Assembly (NCBI RefSeq): GCF_900113305.1
Contig: NZ_FOOW01000008.1
Coordinates: 62,001-126,000, forward strand
From: Prevotella sp. KH2C16
GTDB taxonomy: Bacteria; Bacteroidota; Bacteroidia; Bacteroidales; Bacteroidaceae
DNA: 64,000 nucleotides
Direction of reading: 5' to 3'
Part shown: in pieces, positions 1 to 8,582 of the stretch
Layout: each line of letters opens with the position of its first letter
How positions within the stretch are numbered: the stretch's first letter is position 1
The notes under the pieces: model-generated
Databases searched by the model: none
What the model saw: the letters and a program-made list of their open reading frames with translations, nothing else
Told to the model about the DNA's origin: nothing
Program-made: the position numbers and the translations under genes

Positions 1-1
1 T

Positions 2-10
2 GCAAAGATA
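2..10 (-). promoter_or_regulatory. Promoter -7 element reading out of the window
   Basis: On the minus strand these bases read TATCTTTGC, a full match to the Bacteroidota -7 element TAnnTTTG. It points left, so it would serve a gene just outside the window. The -33 element was not clear. Confidence 0.35.
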
Positions 11-130
11 GGCGGCTGGCATGATGCGTGGAGCATCTTCCTCTTCGTCTGGCAGCGGTAAGCCCTTATTTTCAGGTGCATGTCTGACACTTTTTCGGTG
101 CCTTTCCTCTGCCTCCCAGCCAGCCATAAG

Positions 131-170
131 CAATGGGGCGTGCAGGGAATATTCCCTGCACGCCCCATTG
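131..170 (-). terminator. Perfect 40-bp palindrome after the DUF349 gene
   Basis: Two 20-base arms (CAATGGGGCGTGCAGGGAAT and its exact complement) meet with no spacer. The palindrome begins 33 bases past the stop codon of the DUF349 gene and probably acts as its transcription terminator. No long U tract follows, which is common in this phylum. Confidence 0.7.
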
Positions 171-202
171 GATATTGAGCTTGTGATTCTCCGGGAGGAA
201 GC

Positions 203-2278
203 TTACTGCTGTTCCTCTTCCTCCTGCTCGCGGTTCTGCTTGTCGATGGCTCTGATTTTCTCCTTGACCATTTCAAGCTCTTCCTTGAGTTTGCTGACCT
301 TCTTGTTCATTTCGTCGATAAGGCTGTTGCCCTTCTTGCTTGAGGCATTCAGGAATCCGAGGTTGTTCTCGTAGGTGATGATTTCGGACTTCATCTGCTC
401 GTACTGGCGCATCAGGCGGCCACGCTCGTTGTCGATGGCATCCTCGCCGCGCCTTGCCATGTTCTTGAGATTGCTGCGGAAGCGGTCGAGGTGCTGGCGG
501 GCAACGGAGATGTTGAGCTCCTTGTACAGCCTGTCGAGCACATCGTGGTATTCCTTGTAAATCTTGTCTTTTTCCTTGAAGGGCACATGTCCGATCTGGT
601 TATACTGGTCGACGAGCTCCTGAACCTTCTCCTGTGCATCCTCCTTGGCATCTGTCAGCAAAGCCTTGAGCTGTGCCACGATATCCTTCTTCTTGCTGAG
701 ATTCTGGTGTTCTTCATTGCGCGAACCGGGATTAGCTGCGTTGCGGGCCTCGAAGAACTTGTTGCAAGCTCCGTTGAACTCGTTCCAGAGCTGGTCGCCC
801 AGCTTCTTCGGCACCATGCCGATGGTCTTCCATTCCTTCTGGAGCTTGATGAGCTTCTCAGAGGTTGCCTTCCAGTCGGTAGACTCGCACAGTTCTTTCG
901 CCTTCTCTACGAGTGCTCTTTTCTTCTCCGCATTCTCGCTGAAGCGTTCCTTCAGACCCTTGAAGAACTCGGCCTTACGCGCGAAGAAGTCGTCGCAAGC
1001 AGCCCGGAAGCGTTCGAATATCTTGACATTCATCTTCTGGGGAGCGAATCCGATGGTCTTCCATTCTGCCTGAATGGCGATGATTTCCTTGGTATGCTTC
1101 TCCCAGTCGGAGGCGTTCTTGTTCTCTTCCTGCGCTATGGCTTCCACCTTTTCGCAGAGGGCGGTCTTCTTCTCGAGGTTTTCTCCTTCCTTGGCACGCA
1201 GCTGTTCGAAGTGTTTCTGATGCTTCTTGTTGATGACAGTAGACGCCGCCTTGAAGCGAGCCCACACCTCTTCGCGGAGATCCTTGCTGACAGGACCCGT
1301 CTCGCGGTATTGCTGATGGAGCTCCTGCAACTGGTGGAAGGCACTGATTACATCTGGTTCCTCGGCCAGTTTCTCCGCCTCTTCGCAAAGTTTGGTCTTG
1401 GCTTCCAGGTTCTTCTTGAAGTCGTATTCGCGCGCTTCACGGTTCAAGTTGAGCAGGTCATAGAACTGCTCGACATAGAGCTGATAGTTGCGCCAGAGCT
1501 CGTTGGCCTTCTCCGCGGGCACCAGCTTTATCTCCTTCCACTCCTGCTGGAGGGCCTTGAACTCTTGATAGGCCTTGTTTACCGCGTCGGGAGAGGTAAC
1601 CATGCCCTTTATCTTCTCGATGATTTCCTCCTTGCGCTTCAGGTTTTCCTTCTTTTCCTGTTCCTGCTGCTGGTAGAGCTTGGCACGCTTCTCCTTGATG
1701 AGGCCCATCTCGGCCTTGAACTGCTCTTCGAGTTCGTCCGGGAGAACCTGATAGTTTTCTGGATTGCCGCCGGCTTCGACATAGGCTTTCTGCTCCTCTT
1801 CCCGCTGGGCGAGGTGCAGCTTATAGAAGCTGGTCTTCAGGTGATCTACTTCCGACTTCGACGGATTTTCGTTGCCGTGGGCAAGTTCCTTGACCCGGTC
1901 GAGTATCTCTTGTTTCGTGGAATATGTTTTTGGGGCGGGCTCCTCCTTGTTTGCCTTTTCTTCGGGAGCGTCTTTGGGGGGAGCTGGAGCAGCGGCTTCT
2001 TCCTGGGGCGCATCTTCTTTTGCCTCGGGTTCGGCTTCTTCCTCTACCTGGGCAGGAGCCTCTTCCTCCTGAACCGACGCCTCTTCTGCTTGCGGTCCGG
2101 CTTCTTCCTCTGGGGCAGAAACTTCCTCCACGACCTCCAGAGCAGGAGTTTCCTCGGCCGAAACATTTTCTGCCACAGGAGCTTCTTCTTGCGGTTCTTG
2201 TACTTCAGCAGGCTGTTCTACTGCTTTTTCTTCATCTAATTTTCCCTGTTCGAGGTCTTTGTCTTGAGAGTCCATCAT
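203..2278 (-). CDS. DUF349 multi-repeat protein
   Basis: A 691-residue cytoplasmic protein with no signal peptide or membrane segment. Residues 1 to about 115 are a low-complexity acidic stretch rich in Glu, Ala and Pro. The rest is almost wholly helical and carries at least five DUF349-type repeats, each marked by a Trp-Lys pair followed by an Ile-Gly-x-Val/Ala-Pro turn (for example EWKTIGMVP and EWKTIGFAP). The C-terminus is a Lys/Glu coiled coil ending in a Glu/Gln run. DUF349 proteins of this size are typical of Bacteroidota; their function is not established. The gene starts MMDS, so the second Met could also be used. It appears monocistronic: a strong palindrome follows it and CorA upstream ends 115 bases away. 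Confidence 0.9.
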   Translation of the reverse strand: MMDSQDKDLEQGKLDEEKAVEQPAEVQEPQEEAPVAENVSAEETPALEVVEEVSAPEEEAGPQAEEASVQEEEAPAQVEEEAEPEAKEDAPQEEAAAPAPPKDAPEEKANKEEPAPKTYSTKQEILDRVKELAHGNENPSKSEVDHLKTSFYKLHLAQREEEQKAYVEAGGNPENYQVLPDELEEQFKAEMGLIKEKRAKLYQQQEQEKKENLKRKEEIIEKIKGMVTSPDAVNKAYQEFKALQQEWKEIKLVPAEKANELWRNYQLYVEQFYDLLNLNREAREYDFKKNLEAKTKLCEEAEKLAEEPDVISAFHQLQELHQQYRETGPVSKDLREEVWARFKAASTVINKKHQKHFEQLRAKEGENLEKKTALCEKVEAIAQEENKNASDWEKHTKEIIAIQAEWKTIGFAPQKMNVKIFERFRAACDDFFARKAEFFKGLKERFSENAEKKRALVEKAKELCESTDWKATSEKLIKLQKEWKTIGMVPKKLGDQLWNEFNGACNKFFEARNAANPGSRNEEHQNLSKKKDIVAQLKALLTDAKEDAQEKVQELVDQYNQIGHVPFKEKDKIYKEYHDVLDRLYKELNISVARQHLDRFRSNLKNMARRGEDAIDNERGRLMRQYEQMKSEIITYENNLGFLNASSKKGNSLIDEMNKKVSKLKEELEMVKEKIRAIDKQNREQEEEEQQ

Positions 2279-2331
2279 ATTGCTGGTTTAAGTTCTCGAC
2301 GCAAATTGTCGCGCCGACAGTTATATTATTT

Positions 2332-2340
2332 GCAAACTTA
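2332..2340 (-). promoter_or_regulatory. Putative promoter of the DUF349 gene
   Basis: Minus-strand TAAGTTTGC matches TAnnTTTG and lies 54 bases upstream of the start codon. No TTG was seen at the usual -33 distance, so the call is moderate. Confidence 0.4.
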
Positions 2341-2393
2341 AGTAAAAAGTTTGAAATTTCCTAATTAAAATCTATTTTTTTTTAATTTTTCTC

Positions 2394-3320
2394 TTAGAGC
2401 AGCCGTTTGAACTTCAATATCCACCAGGTGATGCCCGAGACGACGACGGAGATGACAATGGCAATCAGGAAGCCCCACGGGCTTTCTTCCATCCCGTTGA
2501 CAAGGTTCATGCCGAAGAGTGATGCCACGAGCGTGGAGAACATCAGGATGATGGTTACGGAGGTAAGCGTACGCATCGTGGTGTTCATGTTGTTGTTGAT
2601 GATGCTCGAGTAGGTGTCCATCGTCGACTCGAGAATGTCGGAGTAGATATTGGTCGTTTCGCGAGCCTGCGTCATCTCGATGTTCACATCCTCGATGAGG
2701 TCTGCGTCCAGCTCGTCCACCTGGAGCTTGAACTTCAGCTTCTGGAGCAGGGTCTCGTTGCCGCGGATGGAGGTGATGAAGTAGGTGAGCGAGTCCTGCA
2801 GCCTCGACAGTCCGATGAGGCTCTCGTTGTTCACATTGTGGTCGAGGTTATGCTTCGCCTTCTCTATGAGCATGTTGATCTGCTTCAGTCTCTTCAGATA
2901 CCATACGGCGGAGGACAGGAACAGGCGGAAGATGAGATCCACATAGTCGGTGAATCCTTCGCCGCGTTTCTGCTGGAAGCTCACGAAGTCGATCATCATG
3001 TTGGTCTCGTAGTAGCACACGGTGATGGTAACATCGCGCTTGTGGATGATTCCCAGGGGCACGGTGGTATACGGCGTGCGGGATCGTATCTCCTTTACAT
3101 AGGGTATGCGGAGGATGATGAGCATCCATCCGTCATCGTATTCATAGCGCGCACGCTCGTCGGTATCGCTGATGTCGGAGAGGAAATAGTCGGGAATCTG
3201 GAATTCTTTCTCGAGGAAGTCCTTGTCCTCGTCGGTCGGACAGGTTACTTGAATCCAGCAGTTAGGCTGCCATTCTTTGATGACGCCCAGTTTCTTTTCA
3301 ATGTTCCAATATGTTCTCAT
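2394..3320 (-). CDS. corA: CorA-family divalent cation transporter
   Basis: A 308-residue inner-membrane protein of the CorA metal ion transporter family, which moves Mg2+ or related divalent cations. The N-terminal 240 residues form the soluble alpha/beta and helical funnel part. Two C-terminal membrane segments follow, and the family signature Gly-Met-Asn is present at about residues 270-272 at the end of the first of them. Length agrees with CorA. The usual acidic loop after GMN is seen as MEES. Several CorA paralogues (Mg2+, Co2+, Zn2+) share this fold, so substrate is not settled. A long leader of about 120 bases separates it from its putative promoter. Confidence 0.9.
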   Translation of the reverse strand: MRTYWNIEKKLGVIKEWQPNCWIQVTCPTDEDKDFLEKEFQIPDYFLSDISDTDERARYEYDDGWMLIILRIPYVKEIRSRTPYTTVPLGIIHKRDVTITVCYYETNMMIDFVSFQQKRGEGFTDYVDLIFRLFLSSAVWYLKRLKQINMLIEKAKHNLDHNVNNESLIGLSRLQDSLTYFITSIRGNETLLQKLKFKLQVDELDADLIEDVNIEMTQARETTNIYSDILESTMDTYSSIINNNMNTTMRTLTSVTIILMFSTLVASLFGMNLVNGMEESPWGFLIAIVISVVVSGITWWILKFKRLL

Positions 3321-3447
3321 TGTTGCTAATCTTCATGAAATAATAAGTGATGGCATGAAGATTAGCGCTGCTGAATCTTCACGCTTGGTAATTGTTGGCT
3401 TCCGCGTGATAATCGTCCATTTGCTTGTTGGATATTGGTTTACGGCT

Positions 3448-3456
3448 GCAAAAGTA
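3448..3456 (-). promoter_or_regulatory. Putative corA promoter
   Basis: Minus-strand TACTTTTGC fits TAnnTTTG and sits about 128 bases before the corA start. It faces away from the C10 peptidase promoter across the same gap. Confidence 0.35.
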
Positions 3457-3610
3457 ATAAAATATTTTTGAAGTCGGAACTTTTTGGCAGAAAAACTCTC
3501 AAAAAAAGTCTTTTCCGCAGTCTCTCCCCTGTGTTTTCCAGTCCTGCCGTGGCTCCCGGTTCCCCGGGCATTTGCCACCTTCCACATACACGGAGACTGC
3601 CGCCCTGAAA

Positions 3611-3717
3611 ACAGGCAACCGCTATCAAGGTTACAAATTCGGCGATTTTGTCCTGCAATCTCGGCGATTTTGTGCGACAAATTCGGCGATTTTGTCATCC
3701 TTTTAGCGGCCTAAAGG
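3611..3717. repeat. 22-bp phased palindrome array, type A copy 1
   Basis: Three 19-bp units (3633-3651, 3655-3673, 3677-3695) follow ACAAAWTCG-G-CGATTTTGT, with centres at 3642, 3664 and 3686, exactly 22 bp apart. Two weaker units stand in the same phase: CCG centred at 3620, and CCTTTTAGCGGCCTAAAGG centred at 3708. In this copy all three inner centres are G on the plus strand; the other four copies read G, G, C. The array lies between the divergent corA and C10 peptidase promoters. The rest of the 3321-3814 gap shows nothing gene-like. Confidence 0.85.
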
Positions 3718-3754
3718 AAGAAGGGACGGCGTCCTGATACTTTTAAGAAACCTT

Positions 3755-3788
3755 TTGCGTGATTTCAGAAGAATATGATTATCTTTGC
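3755..3788 (+). promoter_or_regulatory. Promoter of the C10 peptidase gene
   Basis: TTG at 3755-3757 and TATCTTTGC at 3780-3788 fit the Bacteroidota sigma factor consensus with 22 bases between them. The start codon follows 26 bases later. Confidence 0.7.
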
Positions 3789-3814
3789 AGAAGAGAATCT
3801 AAAGACCCCGACGG

Positions 3815-5158
3815 ATGAAACATCTATTCTTATCGCTGCTGCTCGGACTGCTGCCGCTCTCCGCCTCCGCCCAGGACAACATCAAGCCCCTGCTGAAGAC
3901 GCAGTGGGGACAGGGCGAGCCGTTCAACCTGCTCTGTCCGGTGAAGACCGACTCCACCACCTTGAAAAAAGTACACGCCAAGGCGGGATGCGTGGCCGTA
4001 GCCGTGGCACAGGTCGTCCGCGGCATAGAATATCCGTCCATGAGCCCCGACGGAAAGACGCCCTACGAATGGCAGAAGATGTTCAACTCCTACTATCAGG
4101 GCATTGAGAAAGAGAGCCTCGTGGCCGTGGCGAAGCTCGTCAGCGACTGCGGCGTGCAGAGCCGCGTGAGCTATGGCACCGACGGTTCGGGGGCCTATAC
4201 GAAGACGGCCGTGGACAACATGAAGCGCCTGATGCACTTCAGCAAATACATGATGCCGCTCCGCCGCGACGAATATCAGGGCGAGGAGGGGCTCAAACGA
4301 TGGAAAAACATCCTCTACGGAGAGCTTGCCGCGGGCAGGCCCGTCATCTTCTCGGGCGCGCAGAAGCGGAAAAACAGCAGGAAGGACCGCTCCCACGCCT
4401 TCGTCATCGACGGCTACAAGAACGGCAAGTTCCATGCCAACTTCGGATGGAACGGCCTTGAAGACGGATACTACGACATCGAGGACATGAACGGATACAG
4501 CGAGCGACAGACGGCCGTGGTCAACATTGCCGACTCCACCTACATCCCCAAGACGCGGCAGGTGAACCTCTCCACGGCCGGAACGCTGAAAGACCACTTC
4601 ACGCCCGAGGGCCTCAAGCAGGTGTACTCCCTGAAAATCACGGGCAGGATGAATGCCGACGACTATGCCTTCCTGCGCTCGATGAGCACCTGGTCCTCAA
4701 AGACAGGAAAGGGAGGAGTGCTCGCAGCCCTTGACCTGAGCGACCTCGAGACGACGGAACTGCCCGACACGGCCTTCAAGAACTGCAACAAACTGGTGTA
4801 TGTAAAGCTGCCCCGGGGCATCAAGAGCATCCCCGCTGCCACCTTCTACAACTGCTATCTGCTGAACTTCGCGGAGATTCCGGAAGGAACGGAGACCATC
4901 GGAAACGGAGCCTTCGCGGGCTGCCGCTCGCTCATCAAGGCCGAGCTGCCCGAGAGCGTAACGGCCATCGGCCGCAAGGCCTACCGCTACTGCAGTTCGC
5001 TCATCGCGGTAAACCTGCCCCGGAATGTCGCCTTCGTGGGCGACGAGGCCTTCAGCGACTGCGAGCAACTGCGCTGGATCAGCATGCCGGCAAAGGCGAA
5101 CGCCGGCAAGAATCTCACCCTCCGCTCGAAAGATTTTCAGAAAATAACGAGATACTAA
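3815..5158 (+). CDS. C10 (streptopain-like) cysteine peptidase with leucine-rich repeats
   Basis: A 447-residue exported protein. Residues 1-19 are a signal peptide ending SASAQ. Residues 21 to about 240 form a C10 papain-like domain: catalytic Cys59 in AGCVAVAVAQ, catalytic His194 in SHAFVIDGY, and the conserved NFGWNG at 209-214. Residues from about 265 to the end hold BspA-type (LRR_5) leucine-rich repeats, with lines such as GAFAGCRSL and EAFSDCEQL. C10 enzymes such as SpeB and prevotellal interpain A usually carry an N-terminal propeptide; here the mature-domain motif QWGQ begins only 10 residues after the signal peptide, so it lacks one. Likely a secreted or surface peptidase. It has its own promoter and is convergent with folK. 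Confidence 0.9.
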   Translation: MKHLFLSLLLGLLPLSASAQDNIKPLLKTQWGQGEPFNLLCPVKTDSTTLKKVHAKAGCVAVAVAQVVRGIEYPSMSPDGKTPYEWQKMFNSYYQGIEKESLVAVAKLVSDCGVQSRVSYGTDGSGAYTKTAVDNMKRLMHFSKYMMPLRRDEYQGEEGLKRWKNILYGELAAGRPVIFSGAQKRKNSRKDRSHAFVIDGYKNGKFHANFGWNGLEDGYYDIEDMNGYSERQTAVVNIADSTYIPKTRQVNLSTAGTLKDHFTPEGLKQVYSLKITGRMNADDYAFLRSMSTWSSKTGKGGVLAALDLSDLETTELPDTAFKNCNKLVYVKLPRGIKSIPAATFYNCYLLNFAEIPEGTETIGNGAFAGCRSLIKAELPESVTAIGRKAYRYCSSLIAVNLPRNVAFVGDEAFSDCEQLRWISMPAKANAGKNLTLRSKDFQKITRY

Positions 5159-5174
5159 GCGGCGCGAAAGAAAG

Positions 5175-5603
5175 CTACCGGAGCCCGTCCCTTAGGATTT
5201 CGCGGAGGGGCCGCATCACGAAATCACGCTCCCACATCAACGGATGGGGAATCTTCAGGCCAGGTTTGTCCACGGTCAGGTCGTCGTAGAGCAGGATGTC
5301 GATGTCGATGGGGCGGTCGTGATACTCGCCCGCCACCGACTTGCGCTTCCTGCCGAGCTCCCGCTCTATCGCCTGGGTGGCCCGCAACACCTCCAGGGGG
5401 CTCTCGGCCGTCTGGCAGCAGGCACAGGCGTTGAGAAACTTATGCGGCGACGAGAAGCCCCAGGGCTCGGTCTCATAATAGGAGGAGACGCGCTCCACGG
5501 GTCCTACTCGTGTGGCGAGCATCCGGAGCGCGTCGTCCATAGTCCTGCGCCTGTCGCCCAGATTGGAGCCCAGACTGAAGTAGACGGTGTGCGACTTAGT
5601 CAT
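5175..5603 (-). CDS. folK: Pyrophosphokinase of folate synthesis (HPPK)
   Basis: A 142-residue cytoplasmic enzyme that transfers pyrophosphate from ATP to 6-hydroxymethyl-7,8-dihydropterin. It shows the HPPK hallmarks: SLGSNLGDR at 10-18, the pterin-binding ETEPWGF at 44-50, RPIDIDIL at 97-104 and IPHP at 118-121. Length is slightly short of the common 155-170 but complete. It is the last gene of the queA-folK end of the minus-strand run, and its start overlaps the 3-prime end of queA by 8 bases, indicating translational coupling. Confidence 0.93.
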   Translation of the reverse strand: MTKSHTVYFSLGSNLGDRRRTMDDALRMLATRVGPVERVSSYYETEPWGFSSPHKFLNACACCQTAESPLEVLRATQAIERELGRKRKSVAGEYHDRPIDIDILLYDDLTVDKPGLKIPHPLMWERDFVMRPLREILRDGLR

Positions 5604-6762
5604 TCACGATCAGCATAGCGTCGCCATAGCAGCCGAACATATAGCCGTTTTTCACGGCAAGGTCATAGCCCTCCATCACCAGATCGTAGCCCCCGAAGGC
5701 AGCGGCCTCCATGAGAAGCGTGGAATAAGGCTGATAGAAGTTCACGATCATGCAGTCGGCCATGCCGAAGTCATACGGCGGAAAGATGAACTTATTGGTC
5801 CATCCGTCATACTCCTTGAGCAGTCCGTCGGTGCCCACGGCAGTCTCCGTGGCCTTCACGACGCTCGTTCCCACGGCCACGACATGGTGTCCCGCGGTCT
5901 TGGCCTGATTCACGATGTCGCAAGCTTGCTTGGGAATGATCATCTGCTCGGAGTCCATCTTATGCTTCGTGAGGTCTTCCACCTCTATGTCATGGAAGTT
6001 CCCGAGTCCGCAATGAAGGGTGATAAAGGCGGTTTCAATGCCCTTGATCTCCATGCGCTTCATCAGTTCACGGGAGAAATGGAGCCCCGTGGCAGGGGCG
6101 GTAACGGCTCCCTCGTTCTTGGCAAAGATGCACTGGAAGTCGTCCATGTCCTCCTTGGTGGCATGGGGCACCTCACGGTTGTCGATGATATAGCGCGGCA
6201 GCGGAGCCTCGCCGAGGGCAAAGAGCTCGCGCTTGAACTCGTCGTGCGGACAGTCGTACAGGAAACGGAGGGTGCGGCCGCGGCTGGTGGTATTGTCGAT
6301 GACCTCCGCCACCATCGTACTCGTATCGTCGAAGAAGAGCTTGTTGCCGATGCGAATCTTGCGGGCGGGCTCCACGAGCACATCCCAAAGGCGCATCTCC
6401 TCGTTCAGCTCACGAAGCAGGAACACCTCGATCTTGGCATCGGTCTTCTCCTTCGTGCCATAGAGACGGGCCGGGAAGACCTTGGTATCGTTGAAGAGGA
6501 AGGCGTCGCCCTCGTCGAAATAGTCCAGCACATTGCGGAAATCGAGGTAGTCGCCCTCAACGGGATTGCCCTTGGCATCCTTCTTGAACATCTCTATGGT
6601 CTGCGACTGGCGGTGAAGCACCATCAGCCTGCACTCGTCCCGACGGGTAATGCGGAAAGAACCCTTGGTCCCGTCGTCGTTCTTGAACTCATGAAAAACG
6701 CTATGCGGATACAGCGCAACCTGCTCCTTGGGTAGATTAAACTTAAACTGTGATAATTTCAT
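5596..6762 (-). CDS. queA: S-adenosylmethionine:tRNA ribosyltransferase-isomerase
   Basis: A 388-residue cytoplasmic enzyme that converts preQ1 at tRNA position 34 to epoxyqueuosine using the ribosyl part of SAM. Family features include the N-terminal [18 protein letters not shown], the [13 protein letters not shown] stretch, APATGLHFS (around 210) and the C-terminal MLIVND. Length matches the Bacteroidota form, which is longer than the 356-residue E. coli enzyme. It lies 3 bases after truB and overlaps folK, so the three are probably one transcript. Confidence 0.95.
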   Translation of the reverse strand: MKLSQFKFNLPKEQVALYPHSVFHEFKNDDGTKGSFRITRRDECRLMVLHRQSQTIEMFKKDAKGNPVEGDYLDFRNVLDYFDEGDAFLFNDTKVFPARLYGTKEKTDAKIEVFLLRELNEEMRLWDVLVEPARKIRIGNKLFFDDTSTMVAEVIDNTTSRGRTLRFLYDCPHDEFKRELFALGEAPLPRYIIDNREVPHATKEDMDDFQCIFAKNEGAVTAPATGLHFSRELMKRMEIKGIETAFITLHCGLGNFHDIEVEDLTKHKMDSEQMIIPKQACDIVNQAKTAGHHVVAVGTSVVKATETAVGTDGLLKEYDGWTNKFIFPPYDFGMADCMIVNFYQPYSTLLMEAAAFGGYDLVMEGYDLAVKNGYMFGCYGDAMLIVND

Positions 6763-6765
6763 AAG

Positions 6766-7470
6766 CTATATAGTCCTTTCTATTTCTTGATTGTCGAGCC
6801 ATTCCCGGAAGTGGTCGAAGTCGACGCAGTTGTCTACGGTGTAGTCGCCCACCCGCGTGCGGCGAAGCGAGGTGAGGTAAGCTCCGCTGCCAAGAGCCCT
6901 CCCGATGTCGCGGGCCAATGCCCGGATGTAGGTGCCCTTGCCGCACACCACGCGGAGGCTCGCCCGCATCGTCCCGGCATCGAAGCCTTGCAGCTCTATC
7001 TCATCGATGCGCACCGCCTTGGGTTTGAGCTCCACGCTCTCGCCGGCGCGCCGTATGTCGTAGGCCCGCTTGCCCCCCACCTTGACGGCGCTGAAGGTCG
7101 GCGGCACCTGCTGAATCTCCCCCACGAACTGCCCGAGCACCTCCTCAAGGCTCTCCCGGGTGATGTGCTCGGTGGGGAAAGTGGCATTCACCTCGTGCTC
7201 CTTGTCGTAGCTTGCCGTGGTGGCGCCCAGCTGCAGGGTGGCCAGATACTCCTTGGTGTGGTTCTGGAGTTCCTCTATCCGCTTGGTGCACCTGCCCGTA
7301 CAGAGTATCAGGACGCCAGTTGCCAGGGGGTCGAGAGTGCCCGCATGCCCTATCTTCACCTTGTATCCCAGGGTGTGAGACAGGATATACCTCACATGAG
7401 CCAAAGCCCCGAAGCTCGTCATCCGGTAGGGCTTGTCGATTGCGAAGATTTCTCCTGCCTGGAAATTCAT
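6766..7470 (-). CDS. truB: tRNA pseudouridine-55 synthase
   Basis: A 234-residue cytoplasmic enzyme that makes pseudouridine 55 in the T-loop of tRNA. The catalytic Asp is residue 47 in GHAGTLDPLATGVL. Other TruB motifs are the N-terminal IDKPYRMTSF and KGTYIRALARDIG near residue 180. It lacks the extra C-terminal PUA-like domain of the longer E. coli protein, which is usual in Bacteroidota. Its start overlaps the uppP stop by one base. Confidence 0.95.
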   Translation of the reverse strand: MNFQAGEIFAIDKPYRMTSFGALAHVRYILSHTLGYKVKIGHAGTLDPLATGVLILCTGRCTKRIEELQNHTKEYLATLQLGATTASYDKEHEVNATFPTEHITRESLEEVLGQFVGEIQQVPPTFSAVKVGGKRAYDIRRAGESVELKPKAVRIDEIELQGFDAGTMRASLRVVCGKGTYIRALARDIGRALGSGAYLTSLRRTRVGDYTVDNCVDFDHFREWLDNQEIERTI

Positions 7471-8327
7471 CAGTCCACCATTACAAGACTATGGCCCAGA
7501 GCGAGCCAGACGAGGATGAATCCGCCCACGAGTATGCGATACCAGCCGAAGGCACGGAAGCCATACTTGGTGAGGAAGCCGACAAACCACTTCATGGCCA
7601 GCATTGCCACGACGAACGCCACGACACAACCCACGATGAGCAGCATGATGTTTTGCGAGGTGGCCCATGCGGCCCCCTCCCCCATCATCTCGTAAAGGTC
7701 GAGCACGGTGGCCCCTGCCATCGTCGGCACGGCCAAGAAAAAGGAGAACTCCGCGGCGCGTTTGCGGGTGAGTCCTTGCTGCATCCCGCCCACTATAGTG
7801 GCCATGCTGCGGCTCACGCCGGGTATGACTGAAAGGCACTGGAACAGTCCGATCTTGAAGGCGCGCTCCTCATTGACCGCATTCTCGTCGGTTCCCCGGT
7901 TGAAGATCTTGTCGCAAAAGAGCATGAAGACACCTCCCACCACCAGCATCACGGCCACGACCACGACGCTGTCGAGCAGCCAGTCGAGCAGACCGCTCTT
8001 CTTGGCTATCAAGCCAATGACCACCGCAGGAATGACTCCCACCAGCAGGAGCCAATAGAAATGATACCTATGCTTCAGCCTCGCCCACGGCGTGCTCCCG
8101 TCGGGAAGCGGCGTATGGTCGAGGCGGAAGAACCGCTTCCAGTAAAGGCACACCACGGAAAGGATGGCCCCAAACTGGATGATGAAGGTAAACGCATGGA
8201 CGAAAGGGTCTCCCTGGGGCACGCCCAGCAGGTTCTGGGTAATGATCATGTGTCCCGTAGACGACACGGGCAGGAACTCGGTGAGCCCCTCCACGATGGC
8301 AATGATAATCGTTTGCAGAAGTTCCAT
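7470..8327 (-). CDS. uppP: Undecaprenyl-diphosphate phosphatase
   Basis: A 285-residue inner-membrane enzyme (BacA/UppP family) that dephosphorylates undecaprenyl pyrophosphate for recycling of the cell-wall lipid carrier. The two catalytic signatures are present: EGLTEFLPVSSTGH at 13-26 and PGVSRS at 169-174. The protein is hydrophobic throughout, with about eight predicted membrane segments. Bacitracin resistance often goes with this family. It is tightly linked to the DUF3098 gene (no gap) and truB, a gene order that recurs in Bacteroidota. Confidence 0.96.
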   Translation of the reverse strand: MELLQTIIIAIVEGLTEFLPVSSTGHMIITQNLLGVPQGDPFVHAFTFIIQFGAILSVVCLYWKRFFRLDHTPLPDGSTPWARLKHRYHFYWLLLVGVIPAVVIGLIAKKSGLLDWLLDSVVVVAVMLVVGGVFMLFCDKIFNRGTDENAVNEERAFKIGLFQCLSVIPGVSRSMATIVGGMQQGLTRKRAAEFSFFLAVPTMAGATVLDLYEMMGEGAAWATSQNIMLLIVGCVVAFVVAMLAMKWFVGFLTKYGFRAFGWYRILVGGFILVWLALGHSLVMVD

Positions 8328-8558
8328 TTACTCTTCGTCCTTGGGTTTGCGGATAATGGCGTAGATCATAGAGACAAACCCTATGAAGCAGACTACGGGC
8401 GCCACCTTGATATGCAAGGCGCTGAATATCTCAGGGTCGTACCGCGTATCGGTAGACTCGCCTCCCGCCATCAGGACAAAACCTATAAGGACGATCACCA
8501 TGCCCACTGCGAGCAAGATGAAGTTAACCTTGTCGAATGCCAGATTCTTCTTATCCAT
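8328..8558 (-). CDS. DUF3098 small membrane protein
   Basis: A 76-residue protein with two membrane segments (about 12-30 and 51-68) joined by a short loop, and charged ends. The pattern and its place between an ftsX-like gene and uppP fit DUF3098, a Bacteroidota family of unknown function. It may serve the envelope or division genes on either side, but that rests on position only. Confidence 0.8.
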   Translation of the reverse strand: MDKKNLAFDKVNFILLAVGMVIVLIGFVLMAGGESTDTRYDPEIFSALHIKVAPVVCFIGFVSMIYAIIRKPKDEE

Positions 8559-8582
8559 CGTTTTTATAGTTATGTGTGATTA

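Noticed and set aside
491..2239. Long open frame on the plus strand opposite the DUF349 gene
   Set aside because: It is the shadow of a Lys/Glu-rich gene (Leu/Phe-rich complement) and has no homology-like motif or promoter.
3611..3717. Intrinsic terminators at each type A array
   Set aside because: The units could fold as hairpins in RNA, but three to five equal palindromes in exact phase, often between divergent promoters, are not explained by termination.
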